From positions 1 through 64,000 of the forward strand of contig NZ_JOGB01000028.1 of assembly GCF_000719335.1 (NCBI RefSeq): 64,000 bases of DNA, read 5' to 3'. The translations under genes were made by a program, and so were the position numbers. The notes under the pieces are model-generated. The model had not been told where the DNA came from, ran no database searches, and saw only the letters and a list, made by a program, of their open reading frames with translations. Of the stretch, positions 24,454 to 35,862 are shown in pieces (the first letter of the stretch is position 1; every line of letters starts with the position of its first letter). The DNA is from Streptomyces sp. NRRL S-87 (GTDB lineage Bacteria > Actinomycetota > Actinomycetes > Streptomycetales > Streptomycetaceae).

Positions 24454-24459
24454 GGACCC

Positions 24460-25032
24460 ATGGTGAATCTGACGCGCATCTACACCCGCACCGGCGACAA
24501 GGGCACGACCGCCCTCGGCGACATGAGCCGTACCGCCAAGACCGACCTGCGGATCGCGGCGTACGCGGACACCAACGAGGCCAACGCGGTGCTCGGCACG
24601 GCCATCGCCCTCGGGCAGCTGCCCGAGGAGGTCGTCACCGTGCTCGTCCGCGTGCAGAACGACCTGTTCGACGTCGGGGCCGACCTGGCCACCCCAGTGG
24701 TGCCGGACCCCGAGTACCCGCCGCTGCGCGTCGAGCAGTTCTACGTCGACCGGCTGGAGGCGGACTGCGACCGCTTCAACGAGGAGCTGGAGAAGCTGCG
24801 CAGCTTCATCCTGCCCGGCGGCACCCCGGGCGCGGCGCTGCTGCACCAGGCCTGCACGGTCGTACGGCGCGCCGAGCGCTCCACGTGGGCGGCGCTGGAG
24901 GTGCACGGCGAGACGATGAACCCGCTGACGGCGACCTACCTCAACCGCCTGTCCGACCTGCTGTTCATCCTGGCCCGTACGGCCAACAAGGAGGTCGGCG
25001 ACGTGCTGTGGGTGCCGGGCGGCGAACGCTGA
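24460..25032 (+). CDS. Cob(I)alamin adenosyltransferase, PduO type
   Basis: A 190-residue PduO-type ATP:cob(I)alamin adenosyltransferase, making the adenosylcobalamin needed by methylmalonyl-CoA mutase. Visible are the N-terminal ATP-binding TRTGDKGTTALGD, DTNEANAVLG, FILPGGTPGAALLHQACTVVRRAER (parts of the active site helix) and the closing LNRLSDLLFILAR. Length is typical. It works with MeaB (3889-4848) in cofactor supply. The start is fixed by the -10 box just upstream. Confidence 0.93.
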   Translation: MVNLTRIYTRTGDKGTTALGDMSRTAKTDLRIAAYADTNEANAVLGTAIALGQLPEEVVTVLVRVQNDLFDVGADLATPVVPDPEYPPLRVEQFYVDRLEADCDRFNEELEKLRSFILPGGTPGAALLHQACTVVRRAERSTWAALEVHGETMNPLTATYLNRLSDLLFILARTANKEVGDVLWVPGGER

Positions 25033-25147
25033 CCCCACCGGCGACCGGCCGTCGCGGCGGCCGGGAGCGGGCCCCCCGGCCAACGGCCGTCCCGGCGCGT
25101 GGCACTCCCGCCGCCGGGCACTCCCTCCGCCGGGCGCTCCCGCCGTC

Positions 25148-25741
25148 TCAGCGGCGGGCCGCGGACTCGTCGGAGCCCGCCCCGCGGGACGGCCCGGACG
25201 GCTCCGACGCCTTGGGCGTCGCCTTCGGGAAGACGGTGTACGACAGGGCGATCACGAGGTTGATGCCGATCACCCACAGCATCCTCTGCTGCCACGTCCG
25301 CAGCGGGTCGGCGGCGTCCCCGCCGACGTACCAGGCGGCACCCTGGAGCAGCACGATCGCGACGGCCGCGGCGAGGATCCAGCGGCCGGCGGCCTGCCAC
25401 TCGTACCGCGTGCGCTCCGCACCCCCGGCCGGCGGCCGGGAGGGCTTCGGGCCGCCCGCGAAGCGGTGGGCGACGTGGGCGTCGACGCGGTGGACGGTGT
25501 GGCGGCCCAGGCCCACCGAGAAGCCGATGTAGACGGCGGCCAGGCCGTGCTTCCAGTCGGGCTGGGCGCCGTTCTTCAGGTCGACGGCGGTGGCCGCGAG
25601 CAGCACCAGCTCCAGCACGGGCTCGCAGAGCAGGACGGCCGCTCCCGTGCGCGGCATCCTCGCCGGGTAGCGGAGGGCGAGGCCGCCGGCGAGCAGCAGC
25701 CAGAACGCGATCTCGCAGACGACGATGAGCGTGACGATCAC
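25148..25741 (-). CDS. Integral membrane protein of unknown function
   Basis: A 197-residue protein with about four hydrophobic segments: VIVTLIVVCEIAFWLLLAGG, TGAAVLLCEPVLELVLLAAT, ILAAAVAIVLLQGAAWYVGG and MLWVIGINLVIALSYTVF. A basic, proline-containing loop lies between the second and third, and the tail is polar. GTG 25741 follows AAAGGAGACCTCC. It is divergent from the histidine kinase gene, across a palindrome that could serve both. It may be controlled by that two-component system, but nothing in the protein names a function. Confidence 0.75.
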   Translation of the reverse strand: MIVTLIVVCEIAFWLLLAGGLALRYPARMPRTGAAVLLCEPVLELVLLAATAVDLKNGAQPDWKHGLAAVYIGFSVGLGRHTVHRVDAHVAHRFAGGPKPSRPPAGGAERTRYEWQAAGRWILAAAVAIVLLQGAAWYVGGDAADPLRTWQQRMLWVIGINLVIALSYTVFPKATPKASEPSGPSRGAGSDESAARR

Positions 25742-25814
25742 GGAGGTCTCCTTTCGGCTCCCTCCCAATCTCGCAGCGCGATCATGGTCGCGCGTCGTCG
25801 TCCGTGGTGAATCC

Positions 25815-25838
25815 CGACTGCATCCTTCGATGTAGTCG
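25815..25838. promoter_or_regulatory. 24-bp palindrome, likely NarL-type response regulator operator
   Basis: CGACTGCATC and GATGTAGTCG form a 10-bp inverted repeat (one mismatch) around CTTC. It lies between the divergent membrane-protein gene and the histidine kinase gene, at the place expected for autoregulation by the NarL/LuxR-type regulator encoded downstream. Confidence 0.6.
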
Positions 25839-25901
25839 GCGGGCGCGGAGGAGGGCCGTGGCGGTGACGCGCCGGGATCCGCGCCCCTGTTGGATGGCGG
25901 G

Positions 25902-27086
25902 GTGAGACTCCCCCGCCCCCATCGCCACGACGTGCTGATCGCCGTCGTCGGCCTGCTGTCCGGACTGCTGCTGTACGCGCTGGGCCTGCACGAGAACGCC
26001 GGCCGGCACCTGGTGCCCGATCGGGTGGCCCTGCTGCCGCTGGCCCTCTCGGCCGGCCTGGAGCTGCTGCGCCGCACCGTGCCGCGCGCCGCGCTGGTCG
26101 CCGGCACGGTCGCGGTGGTGGCCAACGAGCTCACGGTCGGCAGTCTGGCCACCGTCGTGATGTTCACCGACCTGATGTACGCGGCCGTGGTGTACGGCAC
26201 CCCGCGGTCGGCCAGGCAGCTGCCGTTCACCACCGGTGGGGCCACCGTCGCGGTCACGGTGGCCGCGCTGGCCTGGTGGCGCGACGCGGAGGCCCTGATG
26301 CTGGGCGTCCTGACGGCCATCGTCTGCTTCCTTCCCGCGATCACGGGCGCGGCCGTGCGCAACCACCGCGAGGCCGCCGAGGCGGCCCGGCTGCGCGCCG
26401 AGCAGACCTCGCGACTGGCCGAGCTGGACCGCAAGCAGGCGGTGTCGGCGGAGCGGGCGCGGATGGCCCGCGAGCTGCACGACATGGTGGCCAACCACCT
26501 CTCCGCGATCGCGATCCACTCGACGGCGGCGCTCTCGATCGACTCGGCGGCCACCAGTCGGGAGGCGCTGGCGGTGATCCGCGAGAACAGCGTGCAGGGG
26601 CTGGCGGAGATGCGGCGGCTGATCGGGCTGCTGCGGGCCACGAGCGGCGACGGGGGGCCGGTGGCGGTGCCCCGGCTGGAGGGGCTGGGCGACCTGCTGG
26701 AGCAGGCCCGGAAGACCGGCGCGGGCAGCGGGCTGGAGTTCGCGCTGGCCGACGCCCGCCCGGCGGGTCGGGAGGCGCTGCCGGCGCCGGTCGAGCTGGC
26801 GGCGTACCGGATCGTGCAGGAGTCGCTGACCAACGCGGTCAAGCACGCGGTGCCGGGCACGGTCGAGGTGCGGCTGGAGCTGGCGGACGGCCGGCTCACG
26901 GTCCGGGTCGACAGTCCGTACGGTGAGCGGGGCACCGGCCCGCGCGCCCCCGGCTCTGGGGCGGGGCTGGTCGGCATGCGCGAGCGGGTGGCGCTGCTGG
27001 ACGGGGAGTTCGAGGCGGGTCCGGCGGGCCCGGTGTGGCGGGTGCGGGCAGTCCTGCCCGCGGACGAGAAGGCGGGGAAGGCATGA
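25902..27086 (+). CDS. Sensor histidine kinase, NarL/DesK type
   Basis: A 394-residue kinase. The N-terminal 150 residues hold about five hydrophobic spans (DVLIAVVGLLSGLLLYALGL onward) with little outside domain, so it may sense the membrane or an intramembrane signal. HisKA_3 dimerisation has the phospho-acceptor in ARELHDMVANHLSAIAIHS; the ATPase domain shows ESLTNAVKHA (N box) and GAGLVGMRERV (G box). GTG 25902 is preferred because TTGGAT lies six bases upstream as a possible -10; TTG 25890 is the alternative. It overlaps the response regulator start by four bases. Confidence 0.85.
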   Translation: MRLPRPHRHDVLIAVVGLLSGLLLYALGLHENAGRHLVPDRVALLPLALSAGLELLRRTVPRAALVAGTVAVVANELTVGSLATVVMFTDLMYAAVVYGTPRSARQLPFTTGGATVAVTVAALAWWRDAEALMLGVLTAIVCFLPAITGAAVRNHREAAEAARLRAEQTSRLAELDRKQAVSAERARMARELHDMVANHLSAIAIHSTAALSIDSAATSREALAVIRENSVQGLAEMRRLIGLLRATSGDGGPVAVPRLEGLGDLLEQARKTGAGSGLEFALADARPAGREALPAPVELAAYRIVQESLTNAVKHAVPGTVEVRLELADGRLTVRVDSPYGERGTGPRAPGSGAGLVGMRERVALLDGEFEAGPAGPVWRVRAVLPADEKAGKA

Positions 27087-27735
27087 CGATCCGGGTCCTG
27101 GTGGCCGAGGACCAGTCGGCGGTACGGGCGGGGCTGACCTTGATCCTGCGCAGCGCCGGGGACATCGAGGTGGCCGGGGAGGCCGCGGACGCGAGGAGGC
27201 CGTGCGGCTGGCCCGCGAGCTGCGCCCGGACCTGGTGCTCATGGACGTGCAGATGCCCCGGCTCGACGGCGTGTCGGCCACCCGACAGGTGGTGGCCGAG
27301 GGGCTGGCCGACGTGCTGGTGCTGACCACCTTCGACCTCGACGAGTACGTGTTCGGCGCGCTGCGCGCCGGGGCCGCGGGCTTCCTCCTCAAGAACGCGG
27401 AGGCCGCCGAGCTGATCGCGGCCGTGCGGACGGTGGCGCGCGGGGAGGGCCTGATCGCCCCGGCCGTCACCCGCCGGCTGATCGCGGAGTTCGCCGCGCC
27501 CGCCGCGCCGTCACGGAACGCGCACGCCGCCGAGCCCGCGGAGCTGGCGAGCCTGACCCGGCGGGAGCGGGAGGTGCTCGGTTGCCTGGGCCAGGGGCTG
27601 TCCAACGCGGAGATCGCCGGCCGGCTGGACATGGCGGAGGCGACGGTGAAGACGCACGTCAGCCGGCTGCTGGGCAAGCTCGGGCTGCGCAGCCGGGTCC
27701 AAGCGGCGGTGATGGCACAGGAGTTGGGACTCTAG
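27083..27735 (+). pseudogene. NarL/LuxR-family response regulator, frameshifted
   Basis: The two-component partner of the preceding kinase. Frame 1 encodes MTIRVLVAEDQSAVRAGL and about 37 residues; the rest of the receiver and output domain continues in another frame from about 27193: EEAVRLARELRPDLVLMDVQMP (phospho-Asp), a conserved Lys in FLLKNAEAAEL, and the LuxR HTH (LTRREREVLGCLGQGLSNAEIA and TVKTHVSRLL). Adding one base near 27190-27192 (GACG[G]CGAG) restores a normal protein of about 217 residues. Either the gene is broken or the sequence has a one-base error. The ATG overlaps the kinase stop. Confidence 0.85.
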
Positions 27736-27762
27736 TGGCGGTCCGGAGAGCTCTTCCGAAAC

Positions 27763-27795
27763 AGGTCTGGACCTCTTGACGCTTGGTCCAGACCT
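27763..27795 (+). promoter_or_regulatory. Two DasR-like dre elements in the chitinase promoter
   Basis: AGGTCTGGACCT (27763-27774) and TGGTCCAGACCT (27784-27795) are near-palindromic direct repeats resembling the consensus ACTGGTCTAGACCACT bound by the GntR-family N-acetylglucosamine repressor DasR, known at Streptomyces chitinase promoters. The second copy lies in the promoter spacer. Confidence 0.75.
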
Positions 27796-27804
27796 TTCTA
27801 CGCT
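27776..27804 (+). promoter_or_regulatory. Chitinase promoter
   Basis: TTGACG (27776-27781) and TACGCT (27799-27804) are spaced 17 bases apart, a good vegetative promoter. The predicted leader to the TTG start at 27913 is about 100 bases. The dre-like repeats overlap both the -35 flank and the spacer. Confidence 0.75.
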
Positions 27805-27912
27805 CGCGGCGACTGTGGTGAGCACGCCGTGACAACGCGTGCTCACGGGCGGCGCAGGTCCCACCCCCATGTCGATATCAGCCGATGCCGACGGACCTAC
27901 GGAGGAGCACCC

Positions 27913-29754
27913 TTGAGCACAGCACCCCCACGCACCCGTCTCCTGTCCCGGATCGCGGCCGGCGTCGCCGCGTTCGCCCTCCCCCTCGCCGGCCTCGTCG
28001 GCCTGGCGGCCCCCGCCCAGGCCGCGACCTCGGCGTCCGCGACCTACACCAAGGTCTCCGACTGGGGCAGCGGCTTCGAGGGCAAGTGGACGATCAAGAA
28101 CACCGGCACCACCACCCTCACCAGCTGGACCGTCGAGTGGGACTACCCCACCGGGACGCGGGTCACCTCGGCCTGGGACGCCACCGTCACCAACTCCGGC
28201 AACCACTGGACCGGCAAGAACGTGGGCTGGAACGGCACCCTCGCCCCCGGCGCCAGCATCAGCTTCGGCTTCAACGGCGCCGGCAGCGGCGCTCCCGGCG
28301 GCTGCAAGGTCAACGGCGGCTCCTGCGACGGGACCACCCAGCCCGGCGACAACCCGCCCTCGGCCCCCGGCACCCCCACGGCCGCGAACGTCCAGGAGAC
28401 CTCCCTCACCCTGAACTGGGCCGCCGCCACCGACGACAAGGGCGTCAAGAACTACGACGTCTACCGCAACGGCGCCAGGATCGGCACCGTCACCGGGACC
28501 AGCTACCCCGACACCGGCCTGACGAAGGGCACGACGTACACCTACAGCGTCACCGCCCGCGACACCGCCGACCAGACCGGCCCCTCCTCCGGCGAGCTCT
28601 CGGTCACCACGCCCGGCGGCGGCACCCAGCCCCCGACCGGCGGCAAGATCCGACTGGGCTACTTCACCGACTGGGGCATCTACCAGCGCAACTACCAGGT
28701 GAAGAACATCGTCACCTCGGGCTCCGCGGCCAAGCTGACCCACATCAACTACGCCTTCGGCAACGTCACCGGCGGCAAGTGCACGATCGGCGACTCGTAC
28801 GCCGACTACGACAAGGCCTTCACTGCCGGCGAGAGCGTCGACGGCGTGGCCGACACCTGGGACCAGCCGCTGCGCGGCAACTTCAACCAGCTGCGCAAGC
28901 TGAAGAAGGCCTACCCGAACATCAAGGTCCTGTGGTCCTTCGGCGGCTGGACCTGGTCCGGCGGCTTCGGCCAGGCGGCCGCCAACGCCGCCGCCTTCGC
29001 CGATTCCTGCTACAGCCTGGTCGAGGACCCGCGCTGGGCCGACGTCTTCGACGGCATCGACGTCGACTGGGAGTACCCGAACGCCTGCGGCCTGTCGTGC
29101 GACACCAGCGGCCAGGCCTCGCTGAAGAACCTGCTCGCCGCCCTGCGCGCCAAGTTCGGCGCGAACAACCTGGTCACCGCCGCCGTCACCGCCGACGGCT
29201 CCAGCGGCGGCAAGATGGACGCCGCCGACTACGCGGGCGCCGCGCAGTACGTCGACTGGTACAACGTGATGACGTACGACTTCTTCGGCGCCTGGGACGC
29301 CAAGGGCCCGACCGCCCCGCACTCCCCCCTGTACTCCTACGCCGGCATCCCGATCCAGGGCTTCAACACCGACGCCGCCGTCCAGAAGTACAAGGGCAAG
29401 GGCATCCCCAACAGCAAGATCAACCTGGGCATCGGCTTCTACGGCCGCGGCTGGACGGGCGTGACCCAGGCCGCCCCCGGCGGCACCGCGACCGGCCCGG
29501 CGGCCGGCACGTACGAGCAGGGCATCGAGGACTACGACGTCCTGAAGGCGAAGTGCCCGGCCACCGGCACCGTCGCCGGCACCGCGTACGCCAAGTGCGG
29601 CAGCGACTGGTGGAGCTACGACACCCCCGCCACGATCAACGGGAAGATGGCGTACGTGAAGAACCAAGGCCTGCGCGGCGCCTTCTTCTGGGAGTTCAGC
29701 GGCGACACCGCGAACGGCGAGCTGATGACCGCGATCGACAGCGGCCTGAAGTAG
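27913..29754 (+). CDS. Secreted GH18 chitinase with CBM2 and fibronectin III domains
   Basis: A 613-residue secreted chitinase. Signal peptide with hydrophobic core (VAAFALPLAGLVGLAAPAQA) to about residue 37; CBM2 carbohydrate-binding domain (about 38-140, with Trp residues in WTIKNTGTTTLTSWTVEW and GKNVGWNGTLAPG); FnIII domain (about 155-240); GH18 catalytic domain from KIRLGYFTDWG to the end. The catalytic signature DGIDVDWEYP holds the acid Glu, and SFGGWTW and YNVMTYDFFG are family markers. TTG 27913 is the start, seven bases after GGAGGA. It is probably controlled by DasR through the upstream repeats. Confidence 0.95.
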   Translation: MSTAPPRTRLLSRIAAGVAAFALPLAGLVGLAAPAQAATSASATYTKVSDWGSGFEGKWTIKNTGTTTLTSWTVEWDYPTGTRVTSAWDATVTNSGNHWTGKNVGWNGTLAPGASISFGFNGAGSGAPGGCKVNGGSCDGTTQPGDNPPSAPGTPTAANVQETSLTLNWAAATDDKGVKNYDVYRNGARIGTVTGTSYPDTGLTKGTTYTYSVTARDTADQTGPSSGELSVTTPGGGTQPPTGGKIRLGYFTDWGIYQRNYQVKNIVTSGSAAKLTHINYAFGNVTGGKCTIGDSYADYDKAFTAGESVDGVADTWDQPLRGNFNQLRKLKKAYPNIKVLWSFGGWTWSGGFGQAAANAAAFADSCYSLVEDPRWADVFDGIDVDWEYPNACGLSCDTSGQASLKNLLAALRAKFGANNLVTAAVTADGSSGGKMDAADYAGAAQYVDWYNVMTYDFFGAWDAKGPTAPHSPLYSYAGIPIQGFNTDAAVQKYKGKGIPNSKINLGIGFYGRGWTGVTQAAPGGTATGPAAGTYEQGIEDYDVLKAKCPATGTVAGTAYAKCGSDWWSYDTPATINGKMAYVKNQGLRGAFFWEFSGDTANGELMTAIDSGLK

Positions 29755-29774
29755 CCGGTCCCCCGGAGAAGACC

Positions 29775-29812
29775 GAAGCCGGGAGAGGGGTCCGCCCCCC
29801 TCTCCCGGCTTC
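29775..29812. terminator. Bidirectional terminator after chitinase
   Basis: A perfect 16-bp stem (GAAGCCGGGAGAGGGG / CCCCTCTCCCGGCTTC) with a six-base loop lies between the converging chitinase (stop 29754) and DUF2550 gene (stop 29830). Confidence 0.9.
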
Positions 29813-29829
29813 ACCGCGTCTGCGCGTGG

Positions 29830-30282
29830 TCAGGCAACGTTGACCCGCTGCCCGGGCGGGGCGGCCTCCAGCCAGGCCAGGAAACCGGTCAGCGCGTCCT
29901 CGCTCATCGCCAGCTCCAGCCGGGTCCCCTTGTGCACGCAGCCCAGGACGACCGCGTCGGAGAGGAGCGCCAGCTCCTCCTCGCCCTCGGGGTGCCGGCG
30001 GGCCAGCACCTCGACCGAGGCGCGCTCCAGCATCCGGCGCGGGCGGGGCGAGTACGAGAAGACGCGGAACCAGTCGACCTTGTCGCCGCTGTACCGGGCC
30101 ACCCCGTACACCCAGCCCTTGCCCGAGGCGTCGCCCCCTTCGGGCACGTCCCAGCGCAGGCTGCAGTCGAAGGTGCCGCCGGACCGCTGGATCAGCCTCC
30201 GGCGCAGTCCGAAGACGAACAGCCCGAGCACCACCAGTGCCACGATCACGCCGCTCACAAGCAGAGCGAGGAGCATTTCCAC
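29830..30282 (-). CDS. DUF2550 membrane protein
   Basis: A 150-residue actinobacterial DUF2550 protein: one N-terminal transmembrane helix (LLALLVSGVIVALVVLGLFVFGL), then a cytoplasmic PH-like domain (GTFDCSLRWDVPE, WVYGVARYSGDKVDWFRVFSYSPRPRRML shown in part). It is conserved next to the ATP synthase operon in actinobacteria; function unknown. GTG 30282 follows GAGGAGGTCG; ATG 30276 is an alternative start. It is downstream of atpC but separated by a strong hairpin. Confidence 0.85.
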   Translation of the reverse strand: MEMLLALLVSGVIVALVVLGLFVFGLRRRLIQRSGGTFDCSLRWDVPEGGDASGKGWVYGVARYSGDKVDWFRVFSYSPRPRRMLERASVEVLARRHPEGEEELALLSDAVVLGCVHKGTRLELAMSEDALTGFLAWLEAAPPGQRVNVA

Positions 30283-30365
30283 CGACCTCCTCGCTCGTCC
30301 ACGTGATGCTCTGACAACCGTATGTGATTACGAACCGTGTTACGGAAAAAACTTCACCTGCATCG

Positions 30366-30415
30366 CCTCAGCCGCGACCCGGTCTGGAAAATTCCAGCTC
30401 GGGCCGCGGCTGAGG
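30366..30415 (-). terminator. Terminator of the ATP synthase operon
   Basis: A long hairpin, CCTCAGCCGCG pairing with CGCGGCTGAGG and an inner CTGGAA-AA-TTCCAG, begins 21 bases beyond the atpC stop. A run of six T residues on the minus strand follows some 15 bases after the stem. Confidence 0.85.
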
Positions 30416-30435
30416 TGTCAGTCTCGGCGCGGGAC

Positions 30436-30810
30436 TCAGTGTCCCGCGACCGCGCGCAGTCGGACTTCGGCGCGGCGCTCGGCGGAGGCGTTCTCCTCCG
30501 CCTTGGCGCGCTCCAGAGCCCGCTCCGCACGCTGGACGTCAATCTCGTCCGCGAGCTCGGCGATCTCGGCGAGCAGGGAGAGCTTGTTGTCCGCGAAGGA
30601 GATGAATCCGCCGTGCACCGCGGCGACGACGGTCCCACCCTCGCTGGTACGGATGGTCACCGGGCCCGACTCCAGCACACCGAGCAGCGGCTGGTGACCG
30701 GGCATGACGCCGATGTCGCCGGACGTGGTGCGCGCGACGACCAGGGTGGCCTCGCCGGACCAGACACTCCGGTCCGCCGCGACCAGCTCGACGTGCAGCT
30801 CAGCAGCCAA
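30436..30810 (-). CDS. atpC: F1Fo ATP synthase subunit epsilon
   Basis: A 124-residue epsilon subunit of the F1 central stalk, with the N-terminal beta sandwich (ELHVELVAADRSVWSGEA, GDIGVMPGHQPLLGVL) and the C-terminal helical hairpin (EIDVQRAERALERAKAEE). The start is TTG 30810 after GAGGAGCC, giving LAAELHV; no ATG is available nearby in a sensible place. Last gene of the atp operon, 128 bases past the atpD stop. Confidence 0.93.
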   Translation of the reverse strand: MAAELHVELVAADRSVWSGEATLVVARTTSGDIGVMPGHQPLLGVLESGPVTIRTSEGGTVVAAVHGGFISFADNKLSLLAEIAELADEIDVQRAERALERAKAEENASAERRAEVRLRAVAGH

Positions 30811-30938
30811 GGTGGCTCCTCGGGTCTCCACCCGGCGGGTCGGCCGGGTGTTGGGTCAAATTCTAATGGGCGTGGGGAGAGGGGCGGGACGCACCCGCCC
30901 CTCTCCGTCAGTCAGCTGTGCTCACGAGGAGCGCGGCT

Positions 30939-33298
<2,360 letters not shown>

Positions 33299-33318
33299 GA
33301 GTCAGGTCCCTTCCGTCG

Positions 33319-34917
33319 TCACTTGGAGACGTTGACGGCCGCCGGAGCGTCCTCGCCCAGGAGCTTGCCGTCCGAGGTCTCGAACTGCTGCTTGAACGTG
33401 GCGATCGAGTCGGCGACGGACTGCAGGGTGTCGTCGGACATCTTGCCGCCCTCGCGGATCGAGGTGAGGAGGTCCTTGCGCTCGCGGCGCAGGAACTCCA
33501 GCAGCTCGGACTCGAAGCGACGGATGTCGGCGACCGGGACGTCGTCCATCTTGCCGGTGGTACCGGCCCAGACGGAGACGACCTGCTCCTCGGTCGGCAT
33601 GGGCTGGTACTGGCCCTGCTTCAGGAGCTCGGTCATGCGCTTGCCGCGCTCCAGCGAGGCCTTCGACGCGGCGTCCAGGTCGGAACCGAAGGCGGCGAAC
33701 GCCTCCAGCTCGCGGTACTGGGCCAGGTCGACACGAAGACGGCCGGAGACCTGCTTCATGGCCTTGTGCTGGGCGGAGCCACCGACGCGGGAGACCGAGA
33801 TACCGACGTTCAGGGCCGGGCGCTGGCCGGCGTTGAACAGGTCGGACTCCAGGAAGCACTGGCCGTCGGTGATGGAGATGACGTTGGTCGGGATGAACGC
33901 CGAGACGTCGTTGGCCTTGGTCTCGACGATCGGCAGACCGGTCATCGAACCGGCACCCATGTCGTCGGAGAGCTTGGCGCAGCGCTCCAGCAGACGCGAG
34001 TGCAGGTAGAAGACGTCACCCGGGTAGGCCTCACGGCCCGGCGGGCGGCGCAGCAGCAGGGACACGGCGCGGTAGGCGTCGGCCTGCTTCGACAGGTCGT
34101 CGAAGATGATCAGGACGTGCTTGCCCTGGTACATCCAGTGCTGACCGATGGCGGAGCCGGTGTACGGCGCCAGGTACTTGAAGCCGGCCGGGTCGGACGC
34201 CGGGGCGGCGACGATGGTCGTGTACTCCAGGGCGCCGGCCTCCTCCAGCGCGCCGCGCACGGACGCGATGGTGGAGCCCTTCTGGCCGATGGCGACGTAG
34301 ATGCAGCGCACCTGCTTGTTCACGTCGCCCGAGCGCCAGTTGTCGCGCTGGTTGATGATCGTGTCGACGGCAAGAGCGGTCTTGCCGGTCTGACGGTCAC
34401 CGATGATCAGCTGACGCTGGCCGCGGCCGATCGGCACCATGGCGTCGACGGCCTTGTAGCCGGTGGCCATCGGCTCGTGGACCGACTTGCGGACCATGAC
34501 GCCGGGGGCCTGCAGCTCGAGGGCGCGGCGGCCCTCGGTCGCGATCTCGCCGAGGCCGTCGATCGGGTTGCCGAGCGGGTCGACAACGCGGCCGAGGTAG
34601 CCCTCGCCGACGGCGACGGAGAGAACCTCACCGGTGCGCTGCACCGGCTGGCCCTCCTCGATGCCGCTGAACTCGCCGAGGACGATGGCACCGATCTCGC
34701 GCTCCTCGAGGTTGAGGGCGAGACCGAGGGTGCCGTCCTCGAACTTCAGCAGCTCGTTGGCCATGACCGAGGGAAGACCCTCGACCTTAGCGATGCCGTC
34801 GCCGGCAAGGCTGACCGTACCGACCTCCTCGCGCGAGGCCGCGTCCGGCTTGTACGACTGGACAAAGTTCTCCAGCGCGTCCCGGATCTCCTCCGGCCGG
34901 ATCGTGAGCTCCGCCAT
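33319..34917 (-). CDS. atpA: F1Fo ATP synthase subunit alpha
   Basis: A 532-residue non-catalytic alpha subunit: [18 protein letters not shown] start, P-loop [13 protein letters not shown] and the arginine-finger region [17 protein letters not shown] 34917 is preceded by GGAG and is the family start; the open frame upstream is not related. The C-terminal 30 residues ([19 protein letters not shown]) are an actinobacterial extension. Confidence 0.96.
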   Translation of the reverse strand: MAELTIRPEEIRDALENFVQSYKPDAASREEVGTVSLAGDGIAKVEGLPSVMANELLKFEDGTLGLALNLEEREIGAIVLGEFSGIEEGQPVQRTGEVLSVAVGEGYLGRVVDPLGNPIDGLGEIATEGRRALELQAPGVMVRKSVHEPMATGYKAVDAMVPIGRGQRQLIIGDRQTGKTALAVDTIINQRDNWRSGDVNKQVRCIYVAIGQKGSTIASVRGALEEAGALEYTTIVAAPASDPAGFKYLAPYTGSAIGQHWMYQGKHVLIIFDDLSKQADAYRAVSLLLRRPPGREAYPGDVFYLHSRLLERCAKLSDDMGAGSMTGLPIVETKANDVSAFIPTNVISITDGQCFLESDLFNAGQRPALNVGISVSRVGGSAQHKAMKQVSGRLRVDLAQYRELEAFAAFGSDLDAASKASLERGKRMTELLKQGQYQPMPTEEQVVSVWAGTTGKMDDVPVADIRRFESELLEFLRRERKDLLTSIREGGKMSDDTLQSVADSIATFKQQFETSDGKLLGEDAPAAVNVSK

Positions 34918-35046
34918 CTGGGTTCCCTGCTCTCCTTGTTGGGCCCGAAGTTTCTTAGGGGTCTGGGGGCGACCCCCAGGAATCTTCTGCAAGTTCTGCA
35001 CGGCCCAACCGGGCCGCTGGAAATGCTTGTTGTGTTGGTGGCTCGG

Positions 35047-35862
35047 TCAGCCGGCCATGCGGCGGCTCGCCTCGGCGAGGCGCTCCGCGATGCTGCCGTC
35101 GATGACCTCGTCACCGATGCGCACCGAGATCCCGCCGAGGACCGCGGGGTCCACGTCGAGGTTCAGGTGCATCTGGCGGCCGTACAGCTTCGCCAGGACC
35201 GCACCGAGACGCTGCTTCTGCACGTCGCTGAGCGGAACCGCGGTGGTCACGACCGCGACCATGCGGTTGCGGCGCCCGGCGGCGAGCTTGGACAGGGACT
35301 CGAGTCCCGCTTCCAGGCTACGTCCCCGCGGGGCGGTCACCAGACGGACGACCAGGCGCTCGGCCGCGGCGTCGGCCTTGCCGCGGAGCAGGCTGCCGAG
35401 CAGCTCGCCCTTGGCGGCGGAGGTGGCGGACCGGTCGGTCAGCGCGGCGCGCAGCTCGGGGGCCGAGTTGACGATCCGCGCGAAGCGGAACAGCTCGTCC
35501 TCGACGTCGTCGAGCACGTTCCGGCGCTGGGCGTCCGTGAGGTCGGCGAGGTCCGCCAGCTCCTCAAGGGCGTCCACCAGGTCACGCGACTGCGACCAGC
35601 GGGAGCGGACCATGCCGGCCACCAGGTCGGCGGTCTCGCCGCTGACCTGGCCGCCGAGCAGGCGCCCGGCCAGCTCGGCCTTGGCCTCGCCGGCCTGCGC
35701 CGGGTCGGTCAGGACCCGACGCAGCGACACCTCGCGGTCGAGCAGCGCGGTCACGGCAGCCAGCTCACCGGCGAGCTTCGCCGCGTCGACGGACGTGTTG
35801 TCCGTCAGCGCGTCGAGACGCTCACGTGCGGCGGCCAGCGCCTCGCGGCTCGCTCCGTTCAT
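35047..35862 (-). CDS. atpH: F1Fo ATP synthase subunit delta
   Basis: A 271-residue delta (stator) subunit, longer than the 177 residues of E. coli, as usual for Streptomyces. The N-terminal helical bundle begins MNGASREALAAARERLDAL and the C-terminal conserved region reads DVDPAVLGGISVRIGDEVIDGS. The ATG overlaps the atpF stop by four bases. Downstream is atpA after a 129-base gap. Confidence 0.94.
   Translation of the reverse strand: MNGASREALAAARERLDALTDNTSVDAAKLAGELAAVTALLDREVSLRRVLTDPAQAGEAKAELAGRLLGGQVSGETADLVAGMVRSRWSQSRDLVDALEELADLADLTDAQRRNVLDDVEDELFRFARIVNSAPELRAALTDRSATSAAKGELLGSLLRGKADAAAERLVVRLVTAPRGRSLEAGLESLSKLAAGRRNRMVAVVTTAVPLSDVQKQRLGAVLAKLYGRQMHLNLDVDPAVLGGISVRIGDEVIDGSIAERLAEASRRMAG

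Noticed and set aside
24206..24459. Cobalamin riboswitch upstream of the adenosyltransferase gene, or a Crp site in the TGAC-rich stretch near 24285-24335
   Set aside because: The -10 box lies six bases before the ATG, leaving no leader for a riboswitch; the TGAC stretches do not fit TGTGA-N6-TCACA or GTG-N6-GNCAC.
27083..27735. Programmed frameshifting in the response regulator
   Set aside because: No slippery heptamer or downstream pseudoknot is visible; a single missing base is simpler.
27885..29843. 652-codon frame overlapping the chitinase in another phase
   Set aside because: Its translation is Arg/His/Pro/Gln low complexity and it crosses the terminator; the GH18 frame has full catalytic motifs.
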